DNA of 64,000 bases, taken from Isoetes taiwanensis (lineage: Eukaryota; Streptophyta; Lycopodiopsida; Isoetales; Isoetaceae). Under the pieces are notes generated by a model that was not told the DNA's origin, searched no databases, and saw only the letters and a list, made by a program, of their open reading frames with translations. Positions 59,320 to 64,000 of this stretch are shown here, piece after piece; position 1 is the first letter of the stretch, and each line of letters begins with the position of its first letter. Both the position numbers and the translations under genes were made by a program. The stretch is from the NCBI GenBank assembly GCA_021234155.1, contig JAJEKV010000073.1, forward strand, positions 746,213 through 810,212, written 5' to 3'.

Positions 59320-60990
59320 CACCAACATGCCAAGGTGGCTCTAACATGCCACCTAGGCTCAAACAATACCAAGGTGAAGCCAACATACCACCACAAATCC
59401 AACATGACAAAAATGGCTCAAACATGCCACCTAGGCTCCAAGCGTGCTCAAACATGCCTTGAGCTCCAACATGCCACCTATGCTCCAACTTGCCAAGGTG
59501 GCTCCAAATATCTGCATGAGCACCAACATGCCACCTAGTCCAACATTCCTAGGTAGCTCAAACATACCACATAGGCTCAAACATGCCATGCGAGGCTCAC
59601 TTAGGCTCCAACATGCCAAGGTGGCTCAACATGCCACTGGCTCCAAACATGCAAGGTGGCTCCAAACATGCCACAGGCTCCCCAACATACCACTGGCTCC
59701 AGGCATACCCGAGGTGGCTCCAAGCACTGCTATACCAAGGTGAGGCTCAAACACACATGCCACCTAGGCTCCAACTTATACCACCTAGGCTCAAACATGC
59801 CAAGGTGGCTCAAAACTGCTCTGCGTGGGCTCCCACCATGCCACCTAGCCTCCAACATGCCAAAAGGTGGCTCACAACTTATGCCACCTGAAGCTAAGTA
59901 TGCCAAGTTGGCTCCAGGCACTGCCACCCCTAGGCTCCAACATGCCACTTGAAGTGGCTCCTAGCACGCCACCTAGGCTCAAACATGCCAGTAAGGCTCC
60001 AACATACACGCGTGCCAAGGTGAAGCAGCATCACCACCCTAGGCTCCAGCTTATCTCAAACATGCCCTTGGGCTCCTAACATGCCACCTATGCTCCAACT
60101 TGCCAAGGTGGCTCCAAATATGCCCGCGTGGGCTCCAACTTTAGCGCAATTGGCTCAAGCATGCCACCCACAGGGCTCCAACATGCCACCCTAGGCTCCT
60201 AACATGGCCAGGTGGCTCAAACATGCTGCGTGGTCTCAACAGCCTTGCACCTAGGCTCCAACATGCCAAGGTGGCTCCAGCAGCATACCAAGGTGGCTCA
60301 AACATGCCACACAGGCTCCAACGATGCTCAAACATGCCAAAAGTGGCTCCAAACATGCCACGCGTGGGCTCCAACACATACCAAGGTAGGCTCAAACATG
60401 CCACCTGAGCTCCAATACCAAGGTAGTTTCCCACATGCCAAGGTAAGCTCCAACATGCCACCTAGGCTCAAACATGCAAGGTAGCTCAAACATGCCACTG
60501 GTACCCAGCTTATAACAAAATGGCTCAAACATGCCCACCCCTGGAAACCAGCGTGCTCAAACATGCCACGGGCTCCAAGCGCCACCTGTAACTCCCAGCA
60601 GGTAAGCTCAAATATACCCGCGTGAAACCAACATACCACCTAGGCTCCAACATTCCCTAGGTGGCTCAAGCAATACCATCTAGGCTCCAACATACCCACC
60701 CGAGGCTGAAACATGCGAGGAGTGGCTCAAACATGCCAGAGTGGGCTCAAACATGCCACCTAGGCTCCAACATACCAAGGTAGCTCAAACATGCCCGCGT
60801 GGACTCCATATGTACCCGTGGGCTCCAGCTATGCCAAGGTGGCTCAAGCATGCCACCTAGGCTCAAGCTGGCATGCAAGGTGGCTCCAACATGCCAAAAT
60901 AGAGGCTCCAACATGCAAGGTGGCACCGGGCATGCCACTAGTCCTCGAGCATGCCACCCTAGGCACCCCAAAAGTGGTGACATGGCATGC
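59320..60990. repeat. About 19-bp (38-bp higher-order) minisatellite
   Basis: Roughly 1.65 kb built of two alternating half-units, CCAACATGCCACCTAGGCT and CAAACATGCCAAGGTGGCT, with many 1-3 bp indels at C/G-rich junctions. CATG occurs about every 19 bp. The two half-units end in near-complementary motifs (CCACCTAGG and CCAAGGTGG), so strands can pair locally. Open frames in it are translations of the repeat and not genes. Confidence 0.93.
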
Positions 60991-61186
60991 CAAGTAAGCA
61001 AGGTCAAGTTTGACCTAGGCAAAACCAAAGATATCCCACTCTTTGGTCTTTTCGACCAGGTGATGTTGGCAAATTTTTAGGTGACATGGCTAGATGATGG
61101 TGACATGGACCTTGGATGTCTTTATGAGGGCACCTCGGCAGTGACCCCTTTCTTACGTGAGAAGGGTCTCAGAAGGTATATATGCT

Positions 61187-64000
61187 GGTGCATTTTTCTC
61201 TTGGTATCTTGGCGTCATCTTTGCACATCACGCGCCAAAGTTTTCACCTTTTTTTGAGACCCACGGATTTTTATCGTGCTTTCTTTGTGTTTGTATGCTC
61301 AGGAAATTCATAATTAATGCATGGAAGTGAGGGAAAAATCTTAGTTTCAGCCAAGCTGGCTTGCCAAGTGGCCAGGAGTATAGGAAAATCCCGTTATTTC
61401 GGATGAGTTTAAGCCCTCGATTTTTATTGGGATGGCAGATTTGGCCACTGACAAAGGGATTTAAACCGCGTTTTCGATTTTTGGGGCATGGAGGAGGCCG
61501 GGATTGGCGATCGAGCCTCATGCGTCGTCAGGAACGGCCGAAATTACCCTAGGGGACAAGTTCCCGCGGCCGAGTTTTCCCAGTGGATGAAATCCTTACC
61601 CCTCACTAGGAGGTATTGTTCGACATCCACCTCGGTGCCCGATTGACTACAAGTGTGTAGTAAGCGACCTACTTTGGCGTTTTTGGAGGGGTGGTCTTAC
61701 TTGCCCGAGAAACTTGGTCCCCTAGGTAATGGGGATGTTAGGGTCCATTAGGCGGGCAGTTCTGGTCCGGTGGAGGTCCGGCTTCGTCCTGGCCCCGGCT
61801 TGGACTAGCACTGCGAGAACAAGATACTTAGAGGTTCACCGAGGCCTGGTAGAAGGTGAAGTGAGAATGCTTTTAGCGGCACTAGGGCGTGCTGGGTGAA
61901 TTTATACATGTGACCACGGAGAAGCAAAAGTAGCTCCACTACCTAGTAGGGCGTTCACAGGCCCAGGTGGTCTCAGGAAGGGGTTGGCTCGAAGCTTCGT
62001 CTCATGCCTCTGCTTGTGCTTCTATTGCGGTGCATTTTTCTCTTAGCGTGTAGGCGTCATCTTTACCATATCTGCAATTTCACCTTTTTGAGACTGAGAA
62101 TTTTTATACATTGCTTTTCTTTGTGTTTTATGCTCGGAAATTCATAATTAATGCATGGGAAGGGGAAACATCACAGTTTTCAACCCGGTAGCTTGCGAGT
62201 GGCCCCAGGAGATAGGGAAAATCACGGTATTTAGGATGAGTTTTAAACCCTCGATTTTTGCAGTTGGGATAGCCGCAGATTGGCCTTAGCCGGGGAGTTT
62301 TAGATCCGTTTTGATTTTGGGGCATGGAGGCCACGGTTGGCGATCGACCTCGCGCGCCGTCCCGGGAGCGGCGAAATTACCCTAGGACAAGTTCCGCAGC
62401 CCGAGTTTTCCGGATCAATCACTTACCCTCACTAGGAGGTATTGACATCCACCTCCATGCCAATTGACTACAAGTGTGTAGTAAGCGACCTACTTTGGCG
62501 TTTCTTGGAGAGGAGTGGTCTTACGCCCGCGAAACTTGGTCCCTAGGTAATGGGGATGTTAGGGTCCATTGGCGGAGCGGTTCTGGTCAGGGTAGAGTGC
62601 CAGGTCCTCGGCCCGGCTTGGACCCCAGCTGCGGGGGAGCAAGATACTTGGGGTTCACCACGAGGCCACTTTGGTAGAAGATTGGAAGTGACAATAGGAG
62701 CTGGGGCGCTAGGTGGTATACATGTGACCACGGAGAAGAAAGCTAGCTCCACTTGCTTTCGGTGGGGGCGTTCTGCAGGCCGGTGGCCTCAGAAGGGGTG
62801 GCTGGGCTTCGTCTCATGCCTGCCTTGTGCTTCTATTGTGGGGTGCATTTTCTCTTGCGTGTGCGGCGTCATGTTGCATATCACCTTTAAAGATTTCACC
62901 TTTTTTTGAGACGGGATTTTATACGTATTTTTTGTGTTTATGCTCAGGAAATTCATAATTAATGCATGGGGCTGAGGGAAAAATCCTGATTTCCGGCCGG
63001 CGCAGTGGCAGCGGTAGGAAAATCTCGGTATTTTTCGGGCGGAAAACTGGAGCCACTCGTTTTTATTTGGGATAGCCCGCGGGTTGGCCGCAGCGAGTTT
63101 AGACCCGTTTTAGATTTTGGGGCATGGAGGAGGCTGGTTAGCGATCCAGGCCTCTCCACATAAATGCAGAACACTTAGAATTACCCTAGAGGACAAGTTC
63201 CACTACCAGTTTTCCCAGGGGGATCAATCCCTTACCCCCACTAGGAGGTATTGACATCCACCTGCATGCCAATTGACTACAAGTGTGTAGTAAGCGACCT
63301 ACTTTAGGCGTTTCTTGGAGAGGGTGGTCTTACGCCCCTGAAACTTAGTCTCTAGGTAATGGGATGTCCCATTAAGCGAGCCGATTCTGGGGTCGGTGAG
63401 TGGCCAGGTAGGCTGGCTTAGACTAGCTACTTGAAACAAGATACTTGGGAGTCACCACGAGGCCACGGTAGAAGATGAGAGTGAGAATAAAAGCGGCTAC
63501 TGGGGCTGCTAGGTGAGCTGCTCCCCAGCTATGACCACGAGGAGAAGCAGCTAAGCTCCTTTGCTTGATGGGGCGTTCACCCAGAGCCTTGCGGTGGCCT
63601 CCGGGAAGGGGTTGTAGCTCCCAGGCTTCGTCTCATGCCTCTGCGCGTAGCCATTGCGGTGCATTTTCTCTTGCGTGTCTGGCGTCATCATTTGCACATC
63701 TGTAAAAGATTTTCACCTTTTGAGACCGGATTTTTATGTGCTTTCTTTGTGTTTATGATCGAGAATTCGCAGTTAATGCATGGGGCGGGGAAAAATCATA
63801 GTTTTCCGGCCGAGTGGCTTGTCAGAAAAAAGTGGCCTGCGGCGTCTGAGAAAATCCACACAGTATTTAGGGTGAGCTAGACCCTCGATTTTTGATTGGG
63901 ATGTGCAGATTGGCCCAGCCGGTTTGAACCACGTTTTTGATTTTTGGGGCATGGAGGAGGCCCAGTTGTGATCCGACCTCTCCATGTCATACGGAGCAGC
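61187..64000. repeat. About 0.8-kb tandem repeat, four copies (last incomplete)
   Basis: Units start with GGTGCATTTT(TT)CTCTTG at 61187, 62029, 62842 and 63658 (periods 842, 813, 816). Each contains TTCATAATTAATGCATGG, GGGGCATGGAGGAGGCC-like, ACTACAAGTGTGTAGTAAGC and CTTCGTCTCATGCCTCTG in the same order. Copies are about 80 percent alike by eye with many small indels. No gene is supported; the array continues past the window end. It could be a satellite or internal repeats of a very large element. Confidence 0.93.

Noticed and set aside
59320-60990. CRISPR-like array
   Set aside because: The repeats are contiguous half-units without unique spacers, in plant DNA with no cas genes; it is a minisatellite.
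59583-61080. Open frames of 60-106 codons on both strands
   Set aside because: They are translations of the 19-bp repeat and change with every unit indel.

Overview
This window is nuclear DNA of a land plant and is dominated by transposable elements. The evidence is one spliced plant-type gene for a small respiratory-chain subunit (QCR9), plant-type Ty3/gypsy chromoviruses primed by initiator tRNA-Met, a plant L1-type LINE with a DUF4283-like ORF1 and a zf-RVT C terminus, a CACTA element, a TRIM and long tandem arrays. The exact lineage cannot be read from the sequence; a repeat-rich genome such as a fern, lycophyte or gymnosperm is only a guess.

Layout. 8-4443: three head-to-tail copies of a non-coding unit of up to 1.9 kb. 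4444-6360: unannotated host DNA. 6361-28682: a 22.3-kb nest on the minus strand, made of an outer chromovirus (perfect ATTTC target duplication, 1.6-kb LTRs) whose gag was split by a second chromovirus (13141-22375, 2.3-kb LTRs, GGCTGC duplication). 28688-32733: host DNA with a stray ClpX-like exon and the intact three-exon QCR9 gene (30954-32036). 32734-35798: a coding-less LTR element (GTGTG duplication). 35913-42415: a full-length but mutated LINE with a 13-bp duplication. 42429-46266: host DNA with small inverted repeats and a TRIM. 46267 to about 58530: a second copy, on the plus strand, of the same general chromovirus family as the outer element, with a split glucanase (GH17) gene fragment and a CACTA element in its leader. 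From about 58600 to the end: three different tandem arrays (about 157 bp, about 19/38 bp and about 0.8 kb units).

Most notable observation. The two related chromoviruses (outer minus-strand element and plus-strand element) carry extra protein-coding sequence between the primer-binding site and gag. Both have a shared ORF of unknown function (motif NGxEYLLLxDI), and both carry histone-H3-related sequence just upstream of it or at its start. The minus-strand element has an uninterrupted 138-codon ORF with a complete H3 globular domain and an altered tail (25288-25704). The plus-strand element has an exact copy of eight residues of the H3 N-terminal tail (RTKQTARK, 52100-52123), in frame with its extra ORF. 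I read this as an H3 module captured by this retrotransposon lineage; what it does is unknown.

Decay. The plus-strand element keeps one reading frame through most of gag-pol; its three internal stops can be explained by C-to-T changes (CAG to TAG, CGA to TGA). The nested pair shows many small indels and substitutions around C/G-rich sites while A/T-rich stretches are identical between LTRs. That pattern suggests deamination of methylated cytosines and/or sequence-consensus error at methylated sites.
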